A stretch of DNA of 64,000 bases, from positions 2,914,001 to 2,978,000 of the forward strand of contig OZ255629.1 of NCBI GenBank assembly GCA_965276785.1. Direction: 5' to 3'. The stretch comes from LMUY01 sp965276785. Lineage in GTDB: Bacteria > Pseudomonadota > Alphaproteobacteria > Acetobacterales > Acetobacteraceae. The translations under genes and the position numbers were made by a program. The stretch's first letter is position 1; every line of letters begins with the position of its first letter. Below are positions 26,624-35,293 of this stretch, in pieces. The notes under the pieces were generated by a model that made no database searches, was not told the origin of the DNA, and worked only from the letters and a program-made list of their open reading frames with translations.

Positions 26624-27208
26624 ATGACCCGACGCGCCCAGCGACCCCGGGCCTACGCGCCCGATCCGGACGCGCCGGGCCGAATCTGCGATTTCCCCGG
26701 CTGCCCAGAGCCGGGGGCGTATCGCGCCCCCAAGTCGCGCGATACGCTCAACGACTACTGGTGGTTCTGCCTCGACCATGTGCGCGCCTACAATGCGACT
26801 TGGGATTTCTACAAAGGGATGTCGCCTGGGCAGATCGAAGCCATGGTGCGGGCGGACACGCAGTGGCAACGCCCCACGTGGCCGCTTGGCCGGCTCGGCG
26901 GCCAGTTCCTGAATGAAGATGCTTTGCGCGACCCGCTGGAGGCGTTTGCTGCTGGGCATCGGCGGCAGACGGACCGGCAGCGCAGCGCGGCGCCGAGCGA
27001 ATTGCGGGAACCGTTGCACACACTCGGACTTGAATGGCCGGTCTCGTTGGATACGGTGAAGTCGCGCTACAAGGAACTCGCCAAGCGTCACCACCCGGAC
27101 GCCAATGGCGGCGACCGCGCCTCGGAGGAGCGGCTCAAGACCATTAACCTGGCGTATGCCGCTGTGCGCAGCCATCTCGCCGCCGATCCAACGCTGGCTG
27201 CGGGCTAG
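26624..27208 (+). CDS. J-domain protein with N-terminal zinc-ribbon-like motif
   Basis: A 194-residue protein with a C-terminal J domain (about 133-185, HPD at 157-159 in KRHHPDANGG). The N-terminal domain carries C22-x4-C27 and C49-x2-H52, a possible metal site. It belongs to the alphaproteobacterial DnaJ-like proteins encoded upstream of cobS. It would stimulate an Hsp70, probably DnaK, on specific clients; assembly of the CobS/CobT AAA complex is a guess from position. ATG with AAGGGTGA upstream. Confidence 0.9.
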   Translation: MTRRAQRPRAYAPDPDAPGRICDFPGCPEPGAYRAPKSRDTLNDYWWFCLDHVRAYNATWDFYKGMSPGQIEAMVRADTQWQRPTWPLGRLGGQFLNEDALRDPLEAFAAGHRRQTDRQRSAAPSELREPLHTLGLEWPVSLDTVKSRYKELAKRHHPDANGGDRASEERLKTINLAYAAVRSHLAADPTLAAG

Positions 27209-27280
27209 CGGAGTGGCGGCAGCGCAGCGTAGCACTAGATTGCCTGCCACGCCCATTTTGCCTGAGGACACCAATCGCTG

Positions 27281-28297
27281 ATGAACAACGTCGCCGCCCT
27301 TGCGGAACCCCGTCCGGCACCGACCTCCGCGATCGATACGCCGGACACGACGGTACGTGCCCGCGAGACGTTCGGCATCGATGTGGACCTGCCGGTGGCG
27401 GCGTTCAGTGTGCGGACGGAGCACGTCCCGGAAATCGATAACAGCTACCGGTTCGACCGGGAGACGACCGTGGCTATTCTGGCCGGGTTCAATCACAACC
27501 GGCGGGTTATGATCCAGGGCTATCATGGCACCGGCAAATCGACCCATATCGAGCAGGTGGCAGCCCGGCTGAATTGGCCCTGCATTCGGATCAACCTGGA
27601 CAGCCATATCAGCCGTATCGACCTGATCGGCAAGGACGCCATCGTGGTGCGCGACGGCAAGCAGATCACCGAGTTCCGCGAAGGCATCCTGCCTTGGGCG
27701 CTTCAGCATCCTTGCGCGCTGGTGTTTGACGAATACGACGCTGGACGGCCGGACGTGATGTTCGTGATCCAACGGGTGCTGGAGGTCGAGGGGCGGCTGA
27801 CCCTACTGGACCAGAACAAGGTGATCCGCCCGCATCCGAGCTTCCGGCTATTCTCCACTGCCAACACAGTGGGGTTAGGCGATACGACCGGGCTGTATCA
27901 CGGCACGCAGCAGATCAACCAAGGCCAGATGGACCGTTGGAACATCGTGGCGACGCTGAACTATCTGCCGCATCAGCAAGAGACTTCGATCGTGATGGCC
28001 AAGATGGGGCTCGACGGCAAGGATGGTGCTGCCCGCAAGCGGATCGAGGCGATGGTGGCCCTGGCCGATCTCACCCGCGCCGGCTTCATTAATGGCGACA
28101 TCTCGACTGTGATGTCGCCTCGGACGGTGATCACCTGGGCGGAGAACGCCCGTATCTTTGGCGATGTGGGGTTTGCGTTCCGGGTCACATTTCTTAACAA
28201 GTGCGACGAAGCGGAACGATCGACAGTGGCGGAATACTATCAGCGTTGCTTCAACGAAGACATTCCGACGGGCGTGCCCACCCGCAAGGGCCTGTAG
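27281..28297 (+). CDS. cobS: Cobaltochelatase subunit CobS (AAA+ ATPase)
   Basis: A 338-residue AAA+ protein with Walker A GYHGTGKST, Walker B LVFDEYDAGRPD and sensor region FRLFSTANTVG, all typical of CobS. It forms the ATPase ring with CobT that drives CobN to insert cobalt into hydrogenobyrinic acid a,c-diamide in aerobic cobalamin synthesis. cobN is not in the window. cobT follows 17 bases later. Confidence 0.96.
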   Translation: MNNVAALAEPRPAPTSAIDTPDTTVRARETFGIDVDLPVAAFSVRTEHVPEIDNSYRFDRETTVAILAGFNHNRRVMIQGYHGTGKSTHIEQVAARLNWPCIRINLDSHISRIDLIGKDAIVVRDGKQITEFREGILPWALQHPCALVFDEYDAGRPDVMFVIQRVLEVEGRLTLLDQNKVIRPHPSFRLFSTANTVGLGDTTGLYHGTQQINQGQMDRWNIVATLNYLPHQQETSIVMAKMGLDGKDGAARKRIEAMVALADLTRAGFINGDISTVMSPRTVITWAENARIFGDVGFAFRVTFLNKCDEAERSTVAEYYQRCFNEDIPTGVPTRKGL

Positions 28298-28314
28298 GCC
28301 GAGGTGCTTGAGAC

Positions 28315-30192
28315 GTGAGTCAGACCAAGGATAACGGCCGCTCCGAGGAATTCAAACGCGCGACGGCGGGTGCGTTGCGCGCCATGGCGCAGGCCAGCGA
28401 CATTCAGGTGGCCTTTCAACCGGGGCCGTCGGGCGTCCAGGGCCGCAGGGCGCGGCTGCCGCTGCCGACCCGCGCGCTGCCGGCGGCCGAGATGGCGAAG
28501 CTGCGCGGGGCCGCAGACAGCGTCGCGCTACGGCTGCGCCATCATGACGAGAGCGTGCACGCGGCGCGCTCGCCGGGTCAGCGCGAAGCCAAGGACGTGT
28601 ATGACGCGCTGGAGCAAGCGCGGGTGGAGACAGTCGGCGCACAGCACATGGCCGGCGTGTCGGCCAATTTGCGCGCCCGGTTGGCCGAGGAGTGCGAGGC
28701 CGAGGGTTACGATCGGATGACCCGGCGTGATCAGCTTCCATTGCCGGCGGCGCTCGCTTTGCTGGCGCGGGAGCAGATGAGCGGGCAAGCGTCTCCCGCT
28801 GCGGCCACCCGCATCCTGGAGACCTGGCGCGACACGCTCGGCCCGGACGCGAACGCTGCCATGGCGGCGCTGGCCGTCACGCAGAACAACCAGGCGGAGT
28901 TCACCCGCGCCGCCCGCCGCCTGCTCGCCGCGCTCAACCTCGCCGAAGCCGAGATGGAGACCGAGGCGGACGATAGCGAGGGCGAGGGCCAGCAGGAGGG
29001 AGAACAGGCGGGCGCGCAGGACAACCGGGAAGACAGCGCCGCGGACGCAAGTGCCGATGAGGACAGCACGCTCGGGGAGCAACCTGAGCAGATGCAGGGC
29101 CAAGCTACTGACAGCGAAGGCGAAGAAAGCGAGGACGAGGAAGCCGCCGCGGCGGAAGGCGACGAACGCCCGGGTGGTCCGCAGCAGCGCCGCGAACGGG
29201 TGCCGGCTGACGACAGCGCCAGCTACCGCGCCTTTAGCCGGGCCAATGACGAAGAGATCGAGGCGGACGAGTTGTGCGACCCCGATGAGCTGACCCGGCT
29301 GCGGCAGCAGCTCGACCAGCAGTTGCAGCACCTGCAGGGCGTGGTGAGCAAGCTCGCCAACCGGCTGCAGCGGCGGCTGATGGCGCAGCAGACGCGTGCC
29401 TGGGAGTTTGATCTTGAGGAGGGCATGCTGGACGCCGGGCGGCTGGCAAAGGTGATTGTGAACCCGCTGCTGTCGCTGTCCTACAAGCGGGAGCGGGAGA
29501 CCGAGTTTCGCGATACGGCGGTGACGCTGCTTATCGACAATAGCGGCTCGATGCGTGGCCGCCCGATTACGGTAGCGGCGATGTGCAGCGATATCTTGGC
29601 CCGGACGCTGGAGCGCTGCGCGGTGAAGGTGGAGATTCTAGGGTTCACCACCCGAGCTTGGAAAGGCGGCCAGTCTCGAGAGCGCTGGGTGAGCGAGGGC
29701 AAGCCGCGCAATCCCGGGCGGTTGAACGACTTGCGCCACATCATCTACAAGCCGGCAGACGCACCCTGGCGGCGGGCGCGCAAGAATCTCGGGCTGATGC
29801 TGCGCGAAGGGCTGCTGAAGGAGAATATCGACGGCGAGGCGCTGCTTTGGGCGTATCGCCGCTTGGTAAACCGGCCCGAGCGGCGACGCATCCTGATGGT
29901 GATCAGCGACGGGGCGCCAGTGGATGACAGCACCTTGTCGGTCAATCCGGGCAACTACCTGGAGCGCCACCTGCGCGAGGTGATCCGGGAGATCGAAAGC
30001 CGGGACTTTGTCGAGCTGATCGCCATCGGGATCGGCCATGACGTGACCCGGTATTATCGCCGGGCGGTGACCATCGTGGATGCGGAGGAACTCGGCGGCA
30101 CGGTGATGAAGAAGCTGGCCGAGTTGTTCGACGAAGACATGGCCGCGGCCTGGACCCGGGCGAGTATGGAGCGGGCCCCGCTGGTCGCGTGA
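28315..30192 (+). CDS. cobT: Cobaltochelatase subunit CobT (VWA domain)
   Basis: A 625-residue CobT. It has an N-terminal helical domain, an acidic central region (about residues 215-300, rich in Glu, Asp and Gln) and a C-terminal von Willebrand A domain with the MIDAS start LLIDNSGSMRG at about residue 406. It couples the CobS ring to CobN. GTG start at 28315 directly after cobS. The acidic linker length is normal for the family. Confidence 0.96.
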   Translation: MSQTKDNGRSEEFKRATAGALRAMAQASDIQVAFQPGPSGVQGRRARLPLPTRALPAAEMAKLRGAADSVALRLRHHDESVHAARSPGQREAKDVYDALEQARVETVGAQHMAGVSANLRARLAEECEAEGYDRMTRRDQLPLPAALALLAREQMSGQASPAAATRILETWRDTLGPDANAAMAALAVTQNNQAEFTRAARRLLAALNLAEAEMETEADDSEGEGQQEGEQAGAQDNREDSAADASADEDSTLGEQPEQMQGQATDSEGEESEDEEAAAAEGDERPGGPQQRRERVPADDSASYRAFSRANDEEIEADELCDPDELTRLRQQLDQQLQHLQGVVSKLANRLQRRLMAQQTRAWEFDLEEGMLDAGRLAKVIVNPLLSLSYKRERETEFRDTAVTLLIDNSGSMRGRPITVAAMCSDILARTLERCAVKVEILGFTTRAWKGGQSRERWVSEGKPRNPGRLNDLRHIIYKPADAPWRRARKNLGLMLREGLLKENIDGEALLWAYRRLVNRPERRRILMVISDGAPVDDSTLSVNPGNYLERHLREVIREIESRDFVELIAIGIGHDVTRYYRRAVTIVDAEELGGTVMKKLAELFDEDMAAAWTRASMERAPLVA

Positions 30193-30198
30193 GTTGCG

Positions 30199-31350
30199 AT
30201 GCATATCCGGCCGCTTGACCGCTTCGTCCGGGCGACGCCGACGGCCTCGCATCGTTGGCGACGCCGGCGAGAGGTGTTGCGCTGGATGCTGGCCGGGTCG
30301 GTGCTGCTGCACTTGGCCCTGCTGGTGCTGGTTTGGCTGCTGAACGTGCACCGGCCCGTGCCGGATGAATCGGCGGCGGCCAGCGACGTGTCGGTGGTGT
30401 TCCAGAGCCCGGGGGCGAAACAAGCCGCCACCGCTTCGCCCAACCCGGCGCCGGAGCCGAGCGCCACGCTGGGCAACCCCAAGGGTGGGGACACATCGAA
30501 CCCGTCGACGCACGCGCCCACCGCGCCCGCGCCACCACCGCAGTCCGAGCCGCCCGCGCCGCAACCACCGACCCTGCAGCCGCCGGAGGAGGCGCAACAA
30601 GAGGCACCGCCCGCCCCGCAACAGGAGGCTTCGCTGCAGCCACCGCAACCGGAGGCGCCCGCCACGCCGCCGCCGCGGCCGCAGGCAACCGAAGCACCGC
30701 CACCGGAAGCTGCGCCGCCGCCAGCGGTCACGCCAACGCCGCCGACGCAGCCGCCGACCGTTTCGCTCGATTCGTCTGACGAGGGTGAAACCCAAGTCGT
30801 GCCCAAGTTCCCCAATCCGCCGACGCCGCTGCCGCCGCTGACCGTGCCGACCCCGCCACGGCCGGCGCAACGGCCGCGGCCGCGGACATTCACCCAATCA
30901 GTGCCGAAGAGTTCGTCCGGTTTCCCGCTGCCGCAGAACTGGTCGCTGGCGACTGGCCCCGAGTCGCTGCTGAGCCAGCGCGGCACGGATGTGTCGTCAC
31001 GGCCCCGCGGCAGCAAGTCTGATGCGAGCGTAAAAATTGTTTCTGGGGCCGACCCAGGTCCTGACTGGATCAGCGAACTGAGACGGTGGGTCAATGAGCA
31101 TGACTACTATCCGCGAGAGGCAGGTGAACAAGGTCAAGAGGGCGCGTCAACTGTGACCGTCACGATCGATCATTACGGGCAGGTCCAAAATGTCGAACTG
31201 GTTGACAGGTCTGGCTACCCGTTGCTGGACATGGCCTGGGTTGGAACTTGGCGCCACGCGAAAGTGCCGCCGTTTCCCCAAGGCACTCAAGGGGACAGCA
31301 CAACGCTTATCTATACTCTGGACTACATAATCACGCATGGCCGCCGTTGA
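30199..31350 (+). CDS. TonB-like energy transducer with long proline-rich linker
   Basis: A 383-residue protein starting six bases after cobT. It has an arginine-rich cytoplasmic start, one membrane helix (about residues 29-49), a periplasmic Pro/Ala/Gln linker (about 75-230), and a C-terminal domain (about 290-380) of TonB type with VTVTIDHYGQVQNVELVDRSGYPLLDMAW. TonB proteins pass ExbB/ExbD energy to outer-membrane receptors. Its place in the cobST operon suggests a dedicated role in cobalamin or cobalt uptake, but that is only context. No exbB/exbD genes are present nearby. Confidence 0.87.
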   Translation: MHIRPLDRFVRATPTASHRWRRRREVLRWMLAGSVLLHLALLVLVWLLNVHRPVPDESAAASDVSVVFQSPGAKQAATASPNPAPEPSATLGNPKGGDTSNPSTHAPTAPAPPPQSEPPAPQPPTLQPPEEAQQEAPPAPQQEASLQPPQPEAPATPPPRPQATEAPPPEAAPPPAVTPTPPTQPPTVSLDSSDEGETQVVPKFPNPPTPLPPLTVPTPPRPAQRPRPRTFTQSVPKSSSGFPLPQNWSLATGPESLLSQRGTDVSSRPRGSKSDASVKIVSGADPGPDWISELRRWVNEHDYYPREAGEQGQEGASTVTVTIDHYGQVQNVELVDRSGYPLLDMAWVGTWRHAKVPPFPQGTQGDSTTLIYTLDYIITHGRR

Positions 31351-31377
31351 GCCACTCGGTAGGGCTTGCTGCTAGCA

Positions 31378-31394
31378 GGTTGCCACGAGCAACC
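31378..31394. terminator. Possible hairpin terminator between convergent genes
   Basis: GGTTGC (31378-31383) and GCAACC (31389-31394) form a six-pair stem with a five-base loop in the gap between the convergent TonB-like and SDR genes. There is no T run on either side, so any termination role is weak. Confidence 0.3.
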
Positions 31395-31410
31395 CACCTT
31401 CCGTTGCTGG

Positions 31411-32181
31411 TTAGGCGCCGCCCCAGTGCATGGTCAGGCCGCCATCCATGACCCAGGTTTGTCCGGTAACGTAATCGGCACCGTCGGAGGCGAGGAACAG
31501 GGCGACACCGGCGATCTCCTCGGGTCGGCCAGGGCGGCCCCAGGGGATGGACTCCATGCTGCTGTCGCGCTTGGCCGGGTCGCTTAGGCGCTGCTCGGTC
31601 ATCGGCGTGGCGATCAGGCCCGGTGCTACTGCGTTGACGTTGATCTTGTCCGGCGCCAGCTCTACCGACAGGCTGCGCACCAACGAGTTGATGGCGGCTT
31701 TGGCCATGCCGTAGGGTGCACTACCGGGCGTCGGCAGGTGGCCGGCGACGGAGCCGATGAAGACGATGCGGCCACCGCCCCCGGCTTGCTTGCGGCGACG
31801 GACGAAGCTGCGGGCGCAGTAGAGGGGGCCCTTCAGGTCGGTGCGGATGATGAGGTCGAACTTGTCGTCGTCCATCTCCGCCACCGGCATGCCGCCCATG
31901 CCGACGCCGGCGTTCGCTACCAGGATGTCCGGCGTGCCGAGCGCCGACTCGGTGGCGCGGAACAACGCCTCGTTCGAGGCCGGGTCACCGATGTCGGATT
32001 GCGCGACATGGGCACGGCGACCGGCTTGCTCCACGCGGCGCCGGGTCTCGGCGGCGCCTTCGGCGTCGGTGTGGTAGCTGATGGCAACGTCCGCGCCTTG
32101 TTGGGCGAACAACACCGCGATTGCCTGGCCGATGCCGGAGTCGGCGCCCGTGACGATGGCGACCTTGTTGGTAAGCTGCAT
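31411..32181 (-). CDS. Short-chain dehydrogenase/reductase (SDR)
   Basis: A 256-residue classical SDR with the cofactor motif TGADSGIGQAIA, the NAG motif (LVANAGVG), a catalytic serine in FIGSVAGHL and YxxxK in PYGMAKAA. The C-terminus (DYVTGQTWVMDGGLTMHWGG) matches the glucose-1-dehydrogenase/3-oxoacyl reductase-like group. The loop after the cofactor motif (SYHTDAEGAAET) suggests NADP(H). Substrate not identifiable. Confidence 0.93.
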   Translation of the reverse strand: MQLTNKVAIVTGADSGIGQAIAVLFAQQGADVAISYHTDAEGAAETRRRVEQAGRRAHVAQSDIGDPASNEALFRATESALGTPDILVANAGVGMGGMPVAEMDDDKFDLIIRTDLKGPLYCARSFVRRRKQAGGGGRIVFIGSVAGHLPTPGSAPYGMAKAAINSLVRSLSVELAPDKINVNAVAPGLIATPMTEQRLSDPAKRDSSMESIPWGRPGRPEEIAGVALFLASDGADYVTGQTWVMDGGLTMHWGGA

Positions 32182-32308
32182 GCGTCCCTCCTTGGTGGTC
32201 GGAGGGAGAACGCGGACGAGGGGGCGGTGGGTTCCGGCGGTGCAAACACGATTGGCGTTAGAGAAGCTGATTCACGCGCCAGGTTAGCGCACTTGAAGCG
32301 ATCAGGCT

Positions 32309-32494
32309 CTAGTCGTCGAAGTTCAGTGCCTCCAGCAGGTCTTGCGCCACCGGACCTCGGACGGTGGCGAGGCATTCGGCATATAGCTTTAACAGCTCCT
32401 CCTTGCCGCCTGGCTGCGGTTGCACGGCAAGCACTTTTTCCATCAATCGGAACGCGACCGCTTCGGGACTGCCCGAATCCAGGATGGTGCTCAT
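32309..32494 (-). CDS. Small hypothetical protein, 61 residues
   Basis: Starts one base after the stop of the EF-hand gene (TAA-C-ATG), implying co-transcription. The sequence is mainly two helices (AVAFRLMEKVLAVQ and KEELLKLYAECLATV) ending in LEALNFDD. I do not recognise the family. Position and composition support a real gene. Confidence 0.6.
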   Translation of the reverse strand: MSTILDSGSPEAVAFRLMEKVLAVQPQPGGKEELLKLYAECLATVRGPVAQDLLEALNFDD

Positions 32495-32495
32495 G

Positions 32496-32822
32496 TTACC
32501 GGCTTGTCGCGGCGCGGCGGGCGCGATTGTAGGCGCGGATGTCGTCGAGCGTGACGTAGCCGTTGTGGTCCTTGTCGATGGCGGTGAAGTTCCGGGCCAC
32601 GGCGGGCATGCCGCTTCGCGCCTGTATTTTGGTTAAGTGGCCATCGTGCGTGGTGTTGGCGGCATCGAAGCGGTCTTGCAGGGTGCGTCGCGGGGCACGG
32701 ACCGGGGCGTTGGTGTTGGGCGGGGTGGAGGTTAACGGCCCGGTCGTGCCGGTGAGCGGTGTTTGCGCTTGGGCGGCGCCGGCGATTGCAAGCAACAGGA
32801 CGGCGGCAAGGGTGCCTCGCAT
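32496..32822 (-). CDS. Secreted EF-hand calcium-binding protein
   Basis: A 108-residue protein with a signal peptide (cleavage after AAQAQ, about residue 20), a Pro/Thr-rich stretch and two EF-hand-like loops, DAANTTHDGHLT (53-64) and DKDHNGYVTLDD (83-94). The second loop has a complete ligand set; the first is weaker. It probably binds calcium in the periplasm. No target is apparent. Confidence 0.85.
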   Translation of the reverse strand: MRGTLAAVLLLAIAGAAQAQTPLTGTTGPLTSTPPNTNAPVRAPRRTLQDRFDAANTTHDGHLTKIQARSGMPAVARNFTAIDKDHNGYVTLDDIRAYNRARRAATSR

Positions 32823-32943
32823 GGTGGTTCTCCTCCGGGACGTATCCTACGGAGGTGGGATGGCCGTCTGGGATTTCTGCCACTGTTCACGGTGTCGTTG
32901 TTGCCACGCCTCTCCCAGCCTTCCTCCGCAGGGTGCGTGCTGC

Positions 32944-33588
32944 TCACCCAGATAGCCGTAACCCCGATGCTCCGCCGTGAGTAGTGGGAGGGGAAGGCTC
33001 GCCGGATTTCGGCGATTGGGCGGCCAGGGCGGGGAGTTTAGCGATCGCGAGGCCCAGGTCGCGGCAGATGCGGCGCACGACCTCTTCCACCGGAAGGGTC
33101 AGGATGTCCTCGGCCAGGGTGGGGTCGTCGAGCCGCTCGTACAGGTCGTCGAACAAGCGTTCGGCGGCTTCCTCGTCGGACTCTTGACGGATCCTGTCGG
33201 CGACGCCGCGGGCGACCTGGCGGCGCACCAGCGCGGGGCGGTCGTCGGCTTTGCCGGCGCGGGGCCAGCCGGTCTGCAGGCGGCGGCGCAGGGCGACGGT
33301 GCGGCGGACCGCGCGGGAGAGGCGGTCGTGGGCGCGGGAGAGGCTTTCGGTGCGCGGCACGGTGTGCGCCATGACGGCTTCGGCCGCGTCGAGGCTGTGG
33401 CCGATGGCGGCCGCCTCGTCCAGCGAGGCGGGGGTGGTGCCGGGTTCGGGCAGCCAGGCGGCGGCGACGTCGGCCATCGCCTGATCGATCTCCATCATGC
33501 GCGTGACCACGCGCGTGGCGCGCAAGCCGAGGGTGGTGAGTTCGGCGAGGGCGGTCTCGAGATCGGGGGTGGCGGCGGGGGCGTCCAT
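32944..33588 (-). CDS. Hypothetical protein, paralogue of 59879-60511
   Basis: A 214-residue, largely helical, arginine- and alanine-rich protein. No known domain is recognised. It shares long blocks with the product at 59879-60511: AAAWLPEPGTTPASL, GWPRAGKADDRPALVRRQVARG, AAERLFDDLYERLDD and LPVEEVVRRICRDLGL. Their upstream DNA is also alike (CCATGGGTGGGA near the start and GGGGGAGTTTCAAG further out), so the pair arose by duplication or insertion of a unit including its promoter. Function unknown. Confidence 0.75.
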   Translation of the reverse strand: MDAPAATPDLETALAELTTLGLRATRVVTRMMEIDQAMADVAAAWLPEPGTTPASLDEAAAIGHSLDAAEAVMAHTVPRTESLSRAHDRLSRAVRRTVALRRRLQTGWPRAGKADDRPALVRRQVARGVADRIRQESDEEAAERLFDDLYERLDDPTLAEDILTLPVEEVVRRICRDLGLAIAKLPALAAQSPKSGEPSPPTTHGGASGLRLSG

Positions 33589-33660
33589 GGGTGGGATTTC
33601 ACACCGCGGCGGGGGGGAGTTTCAAGGATGAAGCGGCGGGGGGACGGTGTCTGCGGGCCT

Positions 33661-33690
33661 GGATTGCCGCGCCTTCGGCTCGCAATGACG
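33661..33690. repeat. Short palindromic repeat, GGATTGCCGCG...CGCAATGACG family
   Basis: GGATTGCCGCGCCTTCGGCT followed by CGCAATGACG. The same family occurs as an inverted pair at 50333-50428. Such elements are widespread in alphaproteobacterial intergenic DNA. Confidence 0.6.
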
Positions 33691-33755
33691 GGGGTGGGTC
33701 GGGTGCGCAGGGTGAGGCGGGTGGCGCCGGGCGATTCCCCGCATCAAGATCCGGG

Positions 33756-34823
33756 CTACGTGGTTGACGCGACGGCGCGGATGACAGATGCGGCTTCTTC
33801 GATTTGGGCGGCAGCGACGTCCAAATGGGTGCAGGCGCGGGCGCGGTGCTTGGCCATGACAGAAATCAACACGCCGTGCTCGCCGGCGCGGCGGGCGAGT
33901 TCGTTGGCGTCGTAACCCGCGGCCGAGGTGTCGATGTAAACCAGGTTGGTTTCCGGCGTGGCGACCGACAGGCCAGGGATTTGGCCCAGGCCACGCGCCA
34001 AGGCCTGGGCGTTGGCATGGTCCTCGGCCAGACGATCGATATGATGGTCCAGCGCATAGAGGCAGGCGGCGGCGGAAATGCCGGCTTGGCGCAGCGAGCC
34101 GCCGAGGCGCTGCTTCCAGCGCCAGGCTGCGCCGATGAACTCCGCCGACCCGGCGAGCACGGCGCCCAAGGGCGCGCCCAGCCCCTTGGTGAAGTCCAGC
34201 CAGACGGAGTCGTAGTTGGCCACCATGTCCTGCACCGGCACGCCGGTGGCGACCACTGCGTTCATCAGCCGGGCACCATCCATATGGGTGGTGAGGCCGT
34301 GGGCGTGGGCCACGTCCGCCACGTCGTTCAGCCGGTCCGCTGGCCAGACGGTGCCGCCGGCCAGGTTGGCGGTCTGCTCCACCGCGAGGAGGGCCTGCGG
34401 CGGGGCATAGCGCGAGCGCGGGCGAATGGCGTCGAATACCTCGCCGGGGCCGAATTGGCCAAGTTCGCCGGGCAACCCCAGGATCATGGCGCCCGCCAAT
34501 GCGCCGGCGGCGCCGCCCTCGCTGGTGATGATATGGGCGGTGTGATGGGCGAGGATTTCGTCGCCGGGCCGGCAATGGGTGAGCAGCGCGATCTGGTTGC
34601 ACATGGTGCCGCTGGGCAGGAACATGGCGGCTTGCTTGCCCAAGAAGGCGGCCATGCGGTCGCACAGGGCCACTACGGTCGGGTCGTCGCCGTGCTGCTC
34701 GTCGCCGACTTCAGCGTCCATCATAAAGGCGCGCATGGCCGGCGTCGGGCGGGTTTGCGTGTCCGAATAGAGGTTGATGCGCACCGGCACGGCCGGGCGG
34801 AACGGGGGCGGGGCGAAACTCAT
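33756..34823 (-). CDS. Low-specificity L-threonine aldolase
   Basis: A 355-residue PLP enzyme of fold type I that cleaves L-threonine or allo-threonine to glycine and acetaldehyde. Landmarks: LYSDTQTRPTPAMR, MFLPSGTMCNQIA, MDGARLMNA with the PLP aspartate, and the Schiff-base lysine in WLDFTKGLGAPLGA. ATG at 34823 overlaps the COQ10-like stop (ATGA). The pairing with lipA and coq10 genes is positional only. Confidence 0.95.
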   Translation of the reverse strand: MSFAPPPFRPAVPVRINLYSDTQTRPTPAMRAFMMDAEVGDEQHGDDPTVVALCDRMAAFLGKQAAMFLPSGTMCNQIALLTHCRPGDEILAHHTAHIITSEGGAAGALAGAMILGLPGELGQFGPGEVFDAIRPRSRYAPPQALLAVEQTANLAGGTVWPADRLNDVADVAHAHGLTTHMDGARLMNAVVATGVPVQDMVANYDSVWLDFTKGLGAPLGAVLAGSAEFIGAAWRWKQRLGGSLRQAGISAAACLYALDHHIDRLAEDHANAQALARGLGQIPGLSVATPETNLVYIDTSAAGYDANELARRAGEHGVLISVMAKHRARACTHLDVAAAQIEEAASVIRAVASTT

Positions 34824-35293
34824 CCCTTCACCGCCACCGGCGTGACGGAGACGGTGGCGGTCGGCCGGCCATAGACCTCCCGCGCGCGCTTGAGGAACGC
34901 ATTGACCATTGCCTGCACCGCCTGGTTGAAGACGACCCCGATGGCTGCCTGCAGCATGCGGCTGCGAAACTCGAAGTCCACGAAGAAATCGACCCGGCAC
35001 CCATTCGGCGCGGGGGTGAAGGTCCATTGATTGTTGAGGTAGCGAAACGGGCCGTTCTCGTAGCGTACTCCGACAGTGTGGGCACGGTCGAGTGCCACGC
35101 GGCTGGTGAAGCTCTCACGGAACGGGCCGAAGCCGATGGTGAGGTCGGCGACCAACTCAGTGTCCGTCCGCGTTCGCACCTTGGACTGGGCGCACCAGGG
35201 CAGGAACTCGTGATACCTGCCGACATCGGCCACCAAGTCGAAGATTTGCTCGGCGGTGTATGGCACCAACTTGTGCTCGGCGTGGGTCGGCAC
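34820..35293 (-). CDS. COQ10/RatA-type START-domain protein
   Basis: A 157-residue START-like protein: YTAEQIFDLVADVGRYHEFLPWC near the N-terminus and VDFFVDFEFRSRMLQ further on. Alphaproteobacterial members are annotated as coenzyme Q-binding COQ10 homologues, and related E. coli RatA as a ribosome-binding toxin. Given the proteobacterial respiratory context I favour a ubiquinone-binding role. The GTG start lies directly against the lipA stop. Confidence 0.9.
   Translation of the reverse strand: MPTHAEHKLVPYTAEQIFDLVADVGRYHEFLPWCAQSKVRTRTDTELVADLTIGFGPFRESFTSRVALDRAHTVGVRYENGPFRYLNNQWTFTPAPNGCRVDFFVDFEFRSRMLQAAIGVVFNQAVQAMVNAFLKRAREVYGRPTATVSVTPVAVKG

Noticed and set aside
27209..27280. Cobalamin riboswitch before cobS
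   Set aside because: The gap is only 72 bases, too short for the aptamer, and no B12-box-like sequence is visible.
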